Shown here: in pieces, positions 12,154 through 22,178 of the stretch
How the letters are laid out: each line of letters begins with the position of its first letter
How positions within the stretch are numbered: position 1 is the stretch's first letter
Assembly (NCBI GenBank): GCA_914767885.1
Contig: CAJZBQ010000055.1
Span: 558,001 to 622,000, forward strand
Length of the DNA: 64,000 nucleotides
Source of the DNA: Blepharisma stoltei
Taxonomy: Eukaryota; Ciliophora; Heterotrichea; Heterotrichida; Blepharismidae
Direction of reading: 5' to 3'
Position numbers and translations under genes: made by a program
Notes under the pieces: generated by a model
The model's input: the letters and a program-made list of their open reading frames with translations, nothing else
Databases searched by the model: none
Told to the model about the DNA's origin: nothing

Positions 12154-13022
12154 ATGGGAATTTACTTAGCTGTATACAATGTATTTCAGCTAATTGGCTG
12201 GCTTACTATTGTTTCGTTAGTAATTTTTTATGCTCCCTTTACACTTGAAGTGTATTCAGTGCCAATAATCAGGTTAACTGTGATTATTTTTCAAAATCTC
12301 ATGGGTCTTGAAGTAAATTTTACTTACTCCTTCCTTACTCTGTAAATTTTTTGACTCAAGAAGATTATTTTTGATCCTTTTTTTAATTCCAATTAAAAGA
12401 AATAAAATATCAATATTAATTTTATTAAGCATACAGTAATCTAAAGGAATTTGAAAATAAATATATTGTTATATTAAACATCTCAGATAATTCCCAAAAC
12501 TCAGATTTTCATTATATCTTTCAAAAGATTTAGATTTTGCACTCTTTACTTAGACTCACTCCATCACCTTTAGCCACAACCTTTATGCAAGTAGGTGGCA
12601 GGATATGCTTCGTCTGGGGCTGCATGGAACTTGAGCCAAAAGTAATTTTTACTTAGGCAGCTGCAGCCACACCTCTTTTACTTGCTTGGAGTTCTGCAGA
12701 AGTTATTAGATATTCCCACTACTTATTCGCCTCATTAGGGACCCCTACACCCAAGTTCATGCTCTGGCTAAGATATTCCGCATTTATCGTTCTTTGCCCA
12801 ATGGGAATTTTTTCAGAAATCCTCTGATGGTACGCAGCTTTCCCTATTATTGAAAAATGCTGCCCAAGGGTGTATTCGATAGAAATGCCAAATGCCTATA
12901 ATTTTGCATTTGATTATCTTATTATGCTCAAGATCTCTCTACCACTGACTTATATTATTGGTTTTCCTTATATTTATAAATACATGCTCACACAAAGGAC
13001 ACGCAAAATAAAGGAGGATTAA
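12154..13022 (+). CDS. 3-hydroxyacyl-CoA dehydratase-like protein (HACD/PHS1 family), copy 1, catalytic Tyr replaced
   Basis: Begins MGIYLAVYNVFQLIGW, the usual HACD N-terminus, followed by hydrophobic segments, ILHSLLRL...PLATTFMQV..R..FVWG, LLLAWSSAEVIRYSHY, and the C-terminal IEKCCPRVYSIEMPNAYNF stretch. HACDs remove water from 3-hydroxyacyl-CoA in the ER during very-long-chain fatty acid elongation. The family active site is Tyr and Glu in a YPxGxxxE arrangement. Here it reads CPMGIFSE, so Tyr is replaced by Cys while Glu is kept; the downstream paralog has the normal YPIGVFSE. A 15-nt intron lies at 12642-12656, and an IES at about 12322-12538 interrupts the gene. TGA codes Trp in the EILWWYAAF-like region. 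Copy 1 may be a dehydratase-dead paralog. Confidence 0.88.
12322..12538. mobile_element. IES in HACD copy 1, at the same site as in copy 2
   Basis: ATTTT repeats flank the block (12317-12321 and 12534-12538). The coding sense changes from ...NLMGLEV to ILHSLLRL across it. The equivalent codon is interrupted in the adjacent paralog. The exact edge is uncertain by a base because copy 1 has an extra A. Confidence 0.6.
12642..12656 (+). other. 15-nt spliceosomal intron in HACD copy 1
   Basis: GTAATTTTTACTTAG, between ...MELEPK and AAAATPLLLAW. It contains an in-frame stop; removal preserves the frame, and the paralog has a 16-nt intron at the same place. Confidence 0.85.
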
Positions 13023-13054
13023 ATAAAAAGGTTGTATGAATTAATGTAAATAAA

Positions 13055-14226
13055 ATGGGGTTGTATTTAGCTGCATATAATGGGATCCAATTTTTAGGAT
13101 GGTTTCTTATTCTATGTTTTGCTGTGGTAACCTCATTGGGTGGGCTTCAAGTTTATATGGACCCGAATTTGAGAATTTTGGTGCTTGTGTTTCAGAATTT
13201 GATGGCGATAGAGGCAATTTTTACGTAAAATTGATTAATTAATGCTATTTTTTATGTTAATGGTAAATAGGCTATTTTCTATAAAAATTGGGACTTGATG
13301 ATATTTTTTATTACATTTTGGAGATATAATTAATGTAAAATAGCATAGATTTTGCATTCAGCGCTAAGAATATCATCATCTCCTTTATTCCCTACATTTA
13401 TTCAAGTATTCAGCAGACTTGGAGTTGTTTGGGGAGCTTTGGAATTGGAGCCTGCTTTCTTAGTTACTACTTTAGATTTTTTAAGTGTGTTTCCTTTGTT
13501 AAGCAAGATGATTATGACATCAATAGACACCCTTTTAATTCCAGTAACTAGAAGTATCACAAGCCATCCGCTGTCTAACAAATGATTCAGCTAGGCCAGC
13601 CAAAAGTCTTCACGGGACGCGTCTCTTATTGTTGCCTCTCCTGCTTATTTTGCCTATGATCTCCCTTCAGCAACTAGATAAACCATATGCAAATAAATCC
13701 AATAATTGGGGTGGGATCCTAGCCTATGTACAAATACTTTCCCATATAGTTGGATAAAAGCTGCAGGATCCCATTGTCAAAAATTTATAGGAGAGACTAT
13801 ATTCTGATGATACCATTTTAATAATTATGGAACTGGAACCAACAGTAATTTTTATTACAGACCAAATGGACTGCTTCTCTTTTAATTGCTTGGGGTTGTG
13901 CTGAATCTATCAGATATTCTAACTATTTCTACGCATCTCTCGACCTAAAGCAGCCGAAATTCATGGTTTGGCTGAGATATTCAGGATTTATTGTCCTCTA
14001 CCCTATTGGTGTATTTTCTGAACTTATGTGTTTATACTCAGCACTTCCAGTTATCGAAAAATGCTGCCCAAGAGTGTATTCAATCTCTATGCCGAATCCA
14101 TATAATTTTAGCTTTGACTTCTTGATTTTTGTCAAGTATTTTGTCCCTCTGTTTTATGCGGCTGGTTTTCCTTTTCTTTATGGATATATGCTGACACAAA
14201 GAAAGAGAAAATTAAAAACAGAATAA
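13055..14226 (+). CDS. 3-hydroxyacyl-CoA dehydratase (HACD/PHS1 family), copy 2
   Basis: Starts MGLYLAAYNGIQFLGW 33 bp after copy 1 ends. Blocks continue with LRILVLVFQNLMAIEA, then ILHSALRISSSPLFPTFIQV, RLGVVWGALELEP, a 16-nt intron, LLIAWGCAESIRYSNYF, and LYPIGVFSEL with the catalytic Tyr and Glu of the family, ending ...RKRKLKTE-TAA. About 220 residues after removal of insertions, the usual size for HACDs, with about six membrane segments expected in the ER. Insertions lie at 13222-13353 and 13453-13840. The second is flanked by an imperfect 12-bp repeat (GGAATTGGAGCC / GGAACTGGAACC). Confidence 0.88.
13222..13353. mobile_element. IES in HACD copy 2
   Basis: Flanked by ATTTT at 13217-13221 and 13349-13353. 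Excision gives AIEAILHSALRIS in frame. The interior has inverted ATGCTATTTT motifs near each end. Confidence 0.7.
13453..13840. mobile_element. Insertion in HACD copy 2 with imperfect 12-bp flanking repeat
   Basis: GGAATTGGAGCC (13441-13452) and GGAACTGGAACC (13829-13840) flank about 388 bp. Its middle (13600-13660, 13720-13780) is GC-richer than nearby IESs, like the SINE-like elements. The right-hand repeat is followed directly by the intron seen in copy 1. Confidence 0.5.
13845..13860 (+). other. 16-nt spliceosomal intron in HACD copy 2
   Basis: GTAATTTTTATTACAG, at the same codon position as the 15-nt intron of copy 1. Removal gives ...LEPTTKWTASLLIAWG. Confidence 0.85.
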
Positions 14227-14276
14227 TTTATTGTCTGTTACTCTATCATAACAAATCTAGAAAAAAATTATACTAA

Positions 14277-14597
14277 CTCACCCCACAGCTTTAAATCCTT
14301 TAAATTGGAACGAAACATAGGTAAAATTTGCATTTTTGGGTATTTTAACCCCCGTTTAAATTGATATAATTTTTTTACTCAATAGGAAAATTTCGGTAAA
14401 AATACTAATTTTTATAAAAAATTTCAACTAATTAAATGGAAATAGTGTTATTTAAACAGTGTGCACACTAAATCGATATTTTTTGAATTAATTCTATTAA
14501 AAAATTCAAAAAGACTTTATTTTTAAATGATTTTTTATTATTATAAAGAAAAATATTAAATTGAATAAGGATTTTTATTTAAATTTTAATGGAGGAG
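14277..14597. mobile_element. C/G-tipped MITE, family 2 (TTTAAATTGGAAC type)
   Basis: TAA target duplication (14274-14276, 14598-14600), ends CTCACCCC / GGAGGAG, and a CCTTTAAATTGGAAC motif just inside the left end, shared with elements at 18.6, 35.2 and 38.3 kb. Intergenic. Confidence 0.65.
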
Positions 14598-14614
14598 TAA
14601 AGATAAATATTATA

Positions 14615-15981
14615 TATAGCTCATGCACCTTTATGGATCGACCTCATTGAAAATGTAACCGCTCTAATGGACTTCCTATCTTGTACATCTTAGAATAGAC
14701 CCCTCACTATTTAGAGAAATATTTAGACTATTATAAAAAAATCCCTAGTTTTAAACTAGTTCCATATAGTTTTTATATTATTGTTTTTTTTAATAATTTG
14801 AAAAATGTTTTAAAAATCAGCATAAGATTTGGCCAAAGAAGCCAAATCATGTTTTACAATTAAAATAGTTATTATCTCTTGATATTTGAAAAATACGATT
14901 TTCGCGGTAAAATGTTTTTTGGCCCAAATATTGGAAATTAAAAATAGCGAGTCAAAAAAATTTTTGACAAGTGTGAACCATCTTGACAATTAAACGATCC
15001 ATTTTAAAAATATCTTTTATTTTTAAAATTAATTTTTAATTTAAGATATGATTTTAAATAAAAAAATGGCAGATTTATAGTGACTATAGAAAAAAATGTT
15101 ACCCCTCATGGAGCAAGCTCCTATGTAGAGTTAAGGTCAGGTTCAACTGCAAAGCTTAATCATTTAATATGAATTTTATTTTGCCCAATGAACTTTTTTT
15201 GCTTCGATTTAGTCTTGGAGATCTCGTGTTCGCGTTTGAATTTTTTTTATGGTATTTTTGACTTTAAAAAAAAATGGCAGAATCTTATAGTAAGTATCGG
15301 AAAAAATGTAACCCCTCATAGTGATGTTCCTATAAGGAATAATATGAAATAAATACAAAGCCTAATTGTTTAAGCTGAATTATTATTTTTTATAAAGAGC
15401 TTTTATTTTTCTCAATATCAACTAGGAGATGATGTGCTCATATTCAAATTTTTTATTAATATTCTTTAAATTTAAATATTATTTTTTTATTAATTAAATT
15501 AATTTTTAAGTTAAAATTTAAATGGACCAGCCATTTTTTTTTCAAAGTCATATCTTATTAAAAATTAATTTTAAAAAATAAAGATATTTTTAAAATGGAT
15601 CGTTTAATTGTCAAGATGGTTCACACTTGTCAAAAATTTTTTTGACTCGCTATTTTTAATTTCCAATATTTGGGCCAAAACATTTTACCGCGAAAAATCG
15701 TATTTTTCAAATATCAAGAGATAATAACTATTTTAATTGTAAAACATGATTTGGCTTCTTTGGCCAAATCTTATGCTGATTTTTAAAACATTTTTCAAAT
15801 TATTAAAAAAACAATAATATAAAAACTATATGGAACTAGTTTAAAACTAGGGATTTTTTTATAATAGTCTAAAATATTTCTCTAAATAGTGAGGGGTCTA
15901 TTCTAAGATGTACAAGATAGGAAGTCCATTAGAGCGGTTACATTTTCAATGAGGTCGATCCATAAAGGTGCATGAGCTATA
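14615..15981. mobile_element. 1.37-kb non-autonomous element with about 450-bp terminal inverted repeats
   Basis: Ends TATAGCTCATGCACC / GGTGCATGAGCTATA. The left arm (14615 to about 15070) is the reverse complement of the right arm (about 15530-15981) with few mismatches. The middle is two diverged tandem copies of roughly 210-250 bp, starting near 15064 and 15271; each opens with AAAAATGGCAGA and contains TGTTACCCCTCAT or TGTAACCCCTCAT. No transposase-sized ORF is present. Confidence 0.85.
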
Positions 15982-16219
15982 ATAATAAATTAGGTAAGCT
16001 TGGAAAGAAGTTAGAGAGTTTATAAACATCAAGCTAATTATATAAATTTATTTACAAATTATTTAGGATATACTTATAATCTATTTAAATAAGAATAATT
16101 CTCTTATAATCGATTTAATTTAATTATTACTATAAATTGATAAAAAACAATAATAAAATTATAAGGAAAAGCAACAAATTTATGCCAAAAATTGATAAAT
16201 AAATTTGAAAAGACTATGA

Positions 16220-16846
16220 TTAATTAGAGTCAGAATCTGAGTCGCTTTCTTCTGTTTTTGGTGTTATCATTTTCGCTTTTACCAATCTTTTTACCAACGC
16301 TACTGTCTGAAACTCATCATTTATAGCAAATCCTTCATATCCTATAATTCTATCCCTTGAAATCCCATCCTCAAATAGCACAAGTGTCGGCAGCACTCTT
16401 ATTCCAAGCCTTTCTATAAAAAACGGTGCCTTTTCCGCATTAATCGTAATAAATCTGGTTTCCACATGTTTTTGTGCAATAATTCTCAGATGGTGGTCAA
16501 TAATCCTACATCTCGGGAAATCTTTGTGATAAAAATGACAGACTACTTTTTTGCTTCCAGTGACAGCAGGCAGAAACTCGTCCTGAGTGACTTCTACGTA
16601 TTCTCCATGTCGTCTAACTGTGACGTTTTCTTGCATTTCTTTTCTTTTGGCTTCCATTTCGCTTATCCTTTTTCGCCTCCATTCAGCAATTTCGTCTTCT
16701 TCTTCCATTGAGCTGGCTTGATTCGTATCTTGTTGGGATGATGCAAAGGACTCGAGTTTGTCTCGTGTGGCGTCTCGAAGGGCGATGTCAGCCGCAAGCT
16801 CTGACATCAGCTTGTTAGCCTGTCCTCCCCCGGCAAGTCTATCCAT
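16220..16846 (-). CDS. TXNDC9: TXNDC9-like thioredoxin-fold protein (phosducin-like family)
   Basis: 208 residues: a helical charged N-terminus with RRKRISEMEAKRKEMQ, then HGEYVEVTQDEFL...KKVVCHFYHKDFPRC, DHHLRIIAQKHVETRFITIN, EKAPFFIERLGIRVLPTLVL and an acidic tail. This order and the VVCHFY, TRFITIN and VLPTL motifs are those of TXNDC9/phosducin-like proteins. The usual thioredoxin CxxC is absent and a single Cys remains in FPRC, which is normal for the family. By analogy it would modulate the cytosolic chaperonin CCT during tubulin and actin folding. A single uninterrupted frame with no IES; TAA stop. Confidence 0.9.
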   Translation of the reverse strand: MDRLAGGGQANKLMSELAADIALRDATRDKLESFASSQQDTNQASSMEEEDEIAEWRRKRISEMEAKRKEMQENVTVRRHGEYVEVTQDEFLPAVTGSKKVVCHFYHKDFPRCRIIDHHLRIIAQKHVETRFITINAEKAPFFIERLGIRVLPTLVLFEDGISRDRIIGYEGFAINDEFQTVALVKRLVKAKMITPKTEESDSDSDSN

Positions 16847-16944
16847 TAGTAAATAAATTCAAAAAATGAAAATTATGCTTGATTATGGGGAATAAGGTTT
16901 TTTTTATAATTATTTGCTATATGCATTATTATAAGGGATAGGAT

Positions 16945-18221
16945 TTTAATTACGCTTTTGGAGCCCAGAAATTTTTGATTTAATTTCGTGTAGCTCTTTT
17001 AAGATCTCTGTATCTTTTTCGTTGCTTTTATTATACTTTTTGGAGCCTTTAAGCTCATTTACTTCAAGCTTAAGTCTTCTGATTTCTTCTTCATAATAAA
17101 GTTTACTATGAGTACAGTACTCAAGAAGCTCATCATATTTTTGCCTTACTTCCTCACACTTAATTGAACATCCAGCAAAGTTTTTCAAGGATTGGGTTTA
17201 GATTTATTTTTTTTATTAGTTTATTATATGAAATATTTAATATATGAAAATCATTTGATTAAGGATGAGGAGTTAGGTGTAAATACCTATCCCTTTCATT
17301 TTCGATATGTGTTTGGCTTCTTTTTTCTTTTCTTTTTGAGTATCCGTCAATGCTTGATAAATTAAAGTGGTCAAGACTCTCCATTTCAGTTGAGCCTATT
17401 GAAGACTGACTTTGGCTTATGGGGATTAGGGTATCCTCAATTAAGATGGCAGAAAAATTGCTAGTGGCTAGACGCTATTGTAATTTAATATAAAAAAGGA
17501 TAAAAAGAGACTGTTTCATGGTTTCTTTCCTTAGCAAAAGCGTATAGATTTTTGTTATTAGATTAAAGTTAGAATGGGTCTTCAGAGTTTGTTTCAACCC
17601 CTCTTCGCTAGGCTCCTCACCTTAAGCATCGGTTTGCACTTACGCCCTTTTTCTTCAAAGCCACAAAAGAATGGTGGCGTCACCATCTCTTGGGGAGATG
17701 AACTCGGTACTTCTTTGAACAACTCCTAACGGTCGCTATGATCTATCCGGGATGGAAACCTTCACATTCAGAAGTGTATAGTTGTCATATGGACTCTGTA
17801 TTTCTTTTTTATGGTGCGGGGTAAAAATCCTGTCGTGATATCCCGACCAAGGAGGGAAAAAACACCCTGAACATAAATTCCAGACCCCGGCCCTATTAAA
17901 CCTAAAAACCCTGAGGGTATGGGGGAAGGGCAAGTCGGATAATCATCATTTTATTTGTATAGATTTTTGTGAAGAAGACCTTTTGATTTTAAGGTTTGTA
18001 GGTGAAAATATTGCATTTTTTATTTTTTCAATCTCTGGAGGGTGATTTGGGAGTGGGGAGGCTTCTTGTAGAGATTCTTCAATTTTGGGGTCAGGCGAAA
18101 ATAATTTCCTTTCTGAATAGAGGTGGCTTGGAATTATTAATTTTTTGTGTTTTGGGCTACCAATTCTCATGATAAGCTTGGCTGAAGGCTCAGCTTGACT
18201 AGTTATGATTCCTGGTTTCAT
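16945..18221 (-). CDS. Unknown protein(s) with Ser/Lys-rich N-terminus and coiled-coil C-terminus, split by a SINE-like insertion
   Basis: Coding-like blocks on the minus strand: 18221-17957 (MKPGIITSQAEPSAKL..., basic and Ser-rich), about 17460-17270 (ISQSQSSIGSTEMESLDHFN...), and 17188-16946 (coiled coil EEVRQKYDELL...EEEIRRLKLEV). A SINE-like element with a perfect 14-bp target duplication sits between the first two. After its removal the first block reaches a TAA four codons later, so either the first block is a small separate gene or another IES follows directly. Whether this is one gene or two is unresolved; no known family recognised. Confidence 0.4.
17556..17956 (-). mobile_element. 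SINE-like element with perfect 14-bp target duplication
   Basis: GTATAGATTTTTGT occurs at 17542-17555 and 17957-17970, bracketing 401 bp of GC-richer non-coding DNA. On the minus strand the element ends ...CTAACTTTAATCTAATA, the TTAATC-type tail seen at other SINE-like copies. Confidence 0.85.
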
Positions 18222-19109
18222 AGTCTTAGCAAAATAAATCTTTTATGATGGCGAGATTTTTATTTGATTGGCAACCATTATGCTACAAATTGAATAAGCT
18301 ATAAAAGGCCTTAAAAACAAAAATTAAAGAAATTTTCTATTAAATATTAAGGATAGTCATAGAAACTCAAAAAAAAATTATTCGAATTTGCATAAAAAAA
18401 TATCTTTAGTCTGTGCATTCTATTCTAAATCATCAGGAATATAATAAATAAGAAATTTCCACCTTAAGAAAATAAAAGCTATATTTTTTTGATAATTTTT
18501 ATGATTAAATTCATTTCTATCCTATAAAATATCATCTTAATAAATAAATTCAACAAGATGTCTGCTATTTACAAAGCTATGCTAGCTCCCCACCTTTAAA
18601 TTTAAACAAAATATCGGTAAAATTTGCTTTTCAATAGGAAAATTTTATCTCATTAATTTATATATTTTTATAAAATAATTTTTTTCACATTTTTAAAATT
18701 TTTTTTTTTAATTTTTATAAAATGAGTTTAAGCCTAATTTAATGAAAAAATTCAATTAAAATGATATTTAAAGTGTTTTAAAAATGAATCGCTATTTTTC
18801 TTCATATTAAAATTAAATATCTGTGCTTTATTTATATTTTTTTAAAAATTTTAAATAATTTTTTTAAATTAGTTTTGAACTAAAGCGCAAGTAGAATGCT
18901 TTCACACTGATTTATTTTTTAATTATTTCTTCATAAAAAAATAAATTAAAATTCAAAGTATTGTGCTCATTTATATTTTTTTAAACTTTTAAAAAATTTT
19001 TTATGGAGAAAATTTATATGTAATTTTTATGAAAAAAAAAAAGTTTGAATTGGAATAGTAATTTTTGTTCCAATTTAAAGGGTGAATTAAGTAGATATTT
19101 CGAATTAAT
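18222..19109. other. Intergenic region holding a family-2 MITE
   Basis: About 18585-19090 runs from CTCCCCACCTTTAAATTTAA to GTTCCAATTTAAAGGGTGAA and matches the family-2 ends, with long AT-rich arms. 18222-18580 is AT-rich and shows nothing else that I can name. Confidence 0.55.
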
Positions 19110-19313
19110 TTATCTTCTTGACTCTTGCTGAGCTATACCTGTAACTCTCATGCATTTTGCAAGCTCTACGACTTCAACTTGGCATTTTCTCCAGTCTTTA
19201 TGCTTATTCAAGCACAATTCAAGAGTATCATGAGGACCAGCACAACCAGACTTCTCCACAATTGCCCTTGAATCGTTATACTTTTCATTCCCTTCTTGTA
19301 TTTTATCACACAT
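19110..19313 (-). CDS. COA4: COA4-like twin CX9C protein (cytochrome c oxidase assembly)
   Basis: 67 residues with two Cys-x9-Cys motifs (CAGPHDTLELC and CQVEVVELAKC) separated by LNKHKDWRK, the arrangement of COA4 including its conserved DWRxCQ. Such CHCH proteins are imported into the mitochondrial intermembrane space by Mia40 and help assemble complex IV. Short complete ORF with TAA stop and no interruption. Small size and single Trp are normal for the family. Confidence 0.88.
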   Translation of the reverse strand: MCDKIQEGNEKYNDSRAIVEKSGCAGPHDTLELCLNKHKDWRKCQVEVVELAKCMRVTGIAQQESRR

Positions 19314-19401
19314 AAGTATAATTATATTTAAAAATGGAATTTCAATATTCTGCTTCAGAAATTGTTTATTAAGTATCTTAAGTTTAAATATATTAAATAC
19401 C

Positions 19402-22126
19402 CTATTTTTTCCTTGTAGGGGACCTTGCTAAATTTTCAAAAACTCCCATCATTGCTCTTGCCTGCTTCGGAGACGCAGACTCTTGAGATTTTAGGCCAGC
19501 TATTTTTCCAATTGACATTATCCCGCTTTTCTGTGCAGCTATATCCTGTCTTTCTATCTCAATCGGGGTATAAATGTCCACAAATTCCTCAATTCCAGTA
19601 AATCCTCCTCCAATTCTGACAATTAGCCTATTATTTTCAATTTTCATATTGATTTTTCTAGTCCCAAACAAATAGCTACCAGGCTCCTGCCTCACAAACT
19701 GCACTGGTTAAGTTAGTTAATTAAAGAAAGGCGCTAGCTATAGCGGTGAAGCAGTCGCTAGAGACCTCTATTTGGGATGCTCATCCATTTTGTGGCAAAA
19801 TGCCCAGTAGGTCTAGCTTTAATTTTACAGTTGTCTCCCCTTGGCTTGAGGCTTAAGTATTGAGTGGGTGACTTATGGATTCTGTGCCTATATGGCTCAC
19901 GATTGGGATTTGTTTGGTTTAGGGATTAGCTACTTGGAGTCTATTGGGTCCCAAAGCACCTTCCTTCGGCAGCTGCAGGAAAAAGACTGTTCGCCTATGC
20001 CAGAGCTGAATCCCCTTTTCTCAATATGATGCCCTATGGTCCGGCCCAAAGGATACTAATGGGTGCCTCCATTATCAACCACAAAAAAGCAGCCAAAGCC
20101 TACCCAGATATATTTGCTGAGGCTGCACTTGTTTTCTCAGCTTGAAGAGTGCAGGTTACACCTGGCACTATTTTTAATTTATTAAAAACTGCACTGGTAC
20201 TGGCACTTGCCTAGAATTTAAAAAGTCTGCCAGCGCTATATCAATATTATCATCTTTTCCAGGAACATAAGGTGGGTTTCTCTTCTTAATTTCTCCCATC
20301 TGCCCTTTCAGCCCATCTAATTCGCTATCTTTCGTATCCACTGCATCAATAAGCTGATCTAATTTTTCCGCTTGTTCATGGATTTTTTCGCCTTCTTTAA
20401 CTAAATACCCAGCCCCAGCTTCTAAATCACGTAAAACGGCATCTCGGGACTCTAAATGCAAAGAATGCAGCCTTGACAAGTCTTCAATCATCTGAGAAAG
20501 GTCAGCTCGTACACAACAAACTTGTTCAAGGGTGATTTTCTTGCAGGAAGACTGGAAAAGCTGCCGTCTAAGCTCAATGATTTCTTGTTCTTTGGCTTCA
20601 ATGGTGGATTCTATAGTAGAAAGAGACTGAGAAAGCTCTTGTTTTACAGAAAGCAAGCTTTCTTGTCGCGTTTTAAGCTCTTCTGACTGGTGTCGGAGCT
20701 GCTCTACTAGTAAGTTAAGCTTCTCTTGGATTTCGTTTCGTTTTTGGGACTCTAAATGGAAGCTTGTGAGTGCATTTTTATTGGTCTGCTCTAGCTCGTC
20801 ATGGTTTTCTAGCTTCGCCTTAAGCGAATTTAGTTGGGTTTTTAGCTCATTATTTTTTTTAGAAATTTGGTCAAAATTGCCTGAAACTTCACCAAGTTTA
20901 GCCTTGATGAGGCTTTTTTCTTCTTTGAGATGCTCGATTTGGCTGAGATTCCTCTGGTGGGCTTCGTTCAATTCTTGATGGGCTTGGTCTACTTTTGCTT
21001 TAAGTTCAGCTTTTCTTTCTGCAGTCTGGTTAGCTAAAGCTTCAAATTCTTCTAATTCTTGTCTGACGTCTTCTCTGTACATTTTTTCAGCTTCTAGTCT
21101 TATACCTATTTAAATTAATATAAATATTAGCATTTTTTGTATGAAAATGGGAAGAATTGTTATAAATTGACATAAATTTTCTCGCTTTAAATCGCCGCTT
21201 TGGGCTTTTAGCCCGTCCAGCTCGTTTTCTAGCTTTCTTGCGTTTTCTTGTTTTTCTATTAAAATAGTGAAAAGTTCCTTTTTTTTCTTTTGTAGCTCAT
21301 GAAGCTCTAATTCTTTAGAAGTCCATTGCTCTTTTTTGCCTTCTGTCTCATTTTGTGAGCTAATTTCTAGATTTCTTCGTTTTTCGATATTTTGGGTCAA
21401 GTTCTCGCGCATTGCAGGAAGCTGGGATGCTATTATACTGAGGTGTCTGGCTTCTTCACAGAGAGATTTTACAATTTGTTTGAGCTGGGAGCCACTGTAA
21501 GTTTGAAGCCTTTCTATAGTGATTTCGTCAAGCCTAGGGTTTGTGAACTCAGCTTCTCCTGCTTCAATTTTGGCAGGGGAGTCTGGTTCTAAGGAAATTC
21601 TTATTAAGTTAGACTGGTCTGTTTCTCCAGCAATTTTTCTGATTTTTCAGATCTCATCTAACGTATCTCGAGGTGCATCTTTGCTGTGGGAGAGCTTGTC
21701 GAGGTAAGGACATTTGGCTTCTTTATAAGCTTTGCTAGATCTCCTGGAGTGGGAGCTGGCTGGGGTGATTATTTTTGGGATCTTTTTGTCATTGCGGCCA
21801 AGCGTTGCTCCGATTTTTAGTTTTAAATTCGTGGTTTCTGTGTCTTTTTTAAGCCTGAACCATTTTTCAACTGTTCCAAGCAGTCCTTTTCCAAACAGAG
21901 TTCCTAGAGATACATTGGAGCTTCCTATCAATTTGTCGCCTTGGTGTAGAGACAATGAAAGTTTGGTCTCAATCGCAATGTCATCAAGCTTGGCCGTTAT
22001 CAAACCTTTTCCTTCAATTTGTTCTTTGACATCTCCTAGTTCAATTTTTAACACTGTTTTGCCATTTGGTGCTCCAGTCACATCTTTCAATTCTAACCGT
22101 AACTCAAAAAGTTTCTTTTCTTCCAT
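19402..22126 (-). CDS. C2-like / coiled-coil / GAR-domain protein
   Basis: The first Met is at 22126. Residues 1-130 form a beta-rich region resembling a C2 domain (KLFELRLELKDVTGAPNGK...). Next come a linker, in which TGA codes Trp after APRDTLDEI, and a long coiled coil of about 450 residues. The C-terminal GAS2-related (GAR) domain reads QFVRQEPGSYLFGTRK, then RLIVRIGGGFTGIEEFVDIY. GAR domains bind microtubules, so a cytoskeletal linker is likely. Two interruptions: a 72-bp IES at 21103-21174 and a SINE-like element at 19709-20185 lying inside the GAR domain. Both removals keep the frame. Ends ...SPTRKK-TAG. Confidence 0.82.
19709..20185 (-). mobile_element. SINE-like element with perfect 13-bp target duplication inside the GAR domain
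   Basis: AAACTGCACTGGT is repeated at 19696-19708 and 20186-20198. Keeping one copy restores SRQVPVPVQFVRQEPGSYLF on the minus strand. The element is 477 bp, GC-richer than local DNA, without ORFs, and ends in CTTTAATTAACTAACTTAA on the minus strand. Confidence 0.88.
21103..21174. mobile_element. TA-bounded IES in the GAR-protein coiled coil (72 bp)
   Basis: TA at 21101-21102 and 21173-21174. Excision gives DLKRENLRLEAEKMYRED. Confidence 0.75.
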
Positions 22127-22178
22127 TTTTAACAATTATTTAATTAATAAGATTTATTAATATCGAGATTTTGGGATA

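Noticed and set aside
21392-22160. Plus-strand open frames opposite the GAR-domain gene
   Set aside because: Antisense shadows; the minus strand carries the domain signatures.
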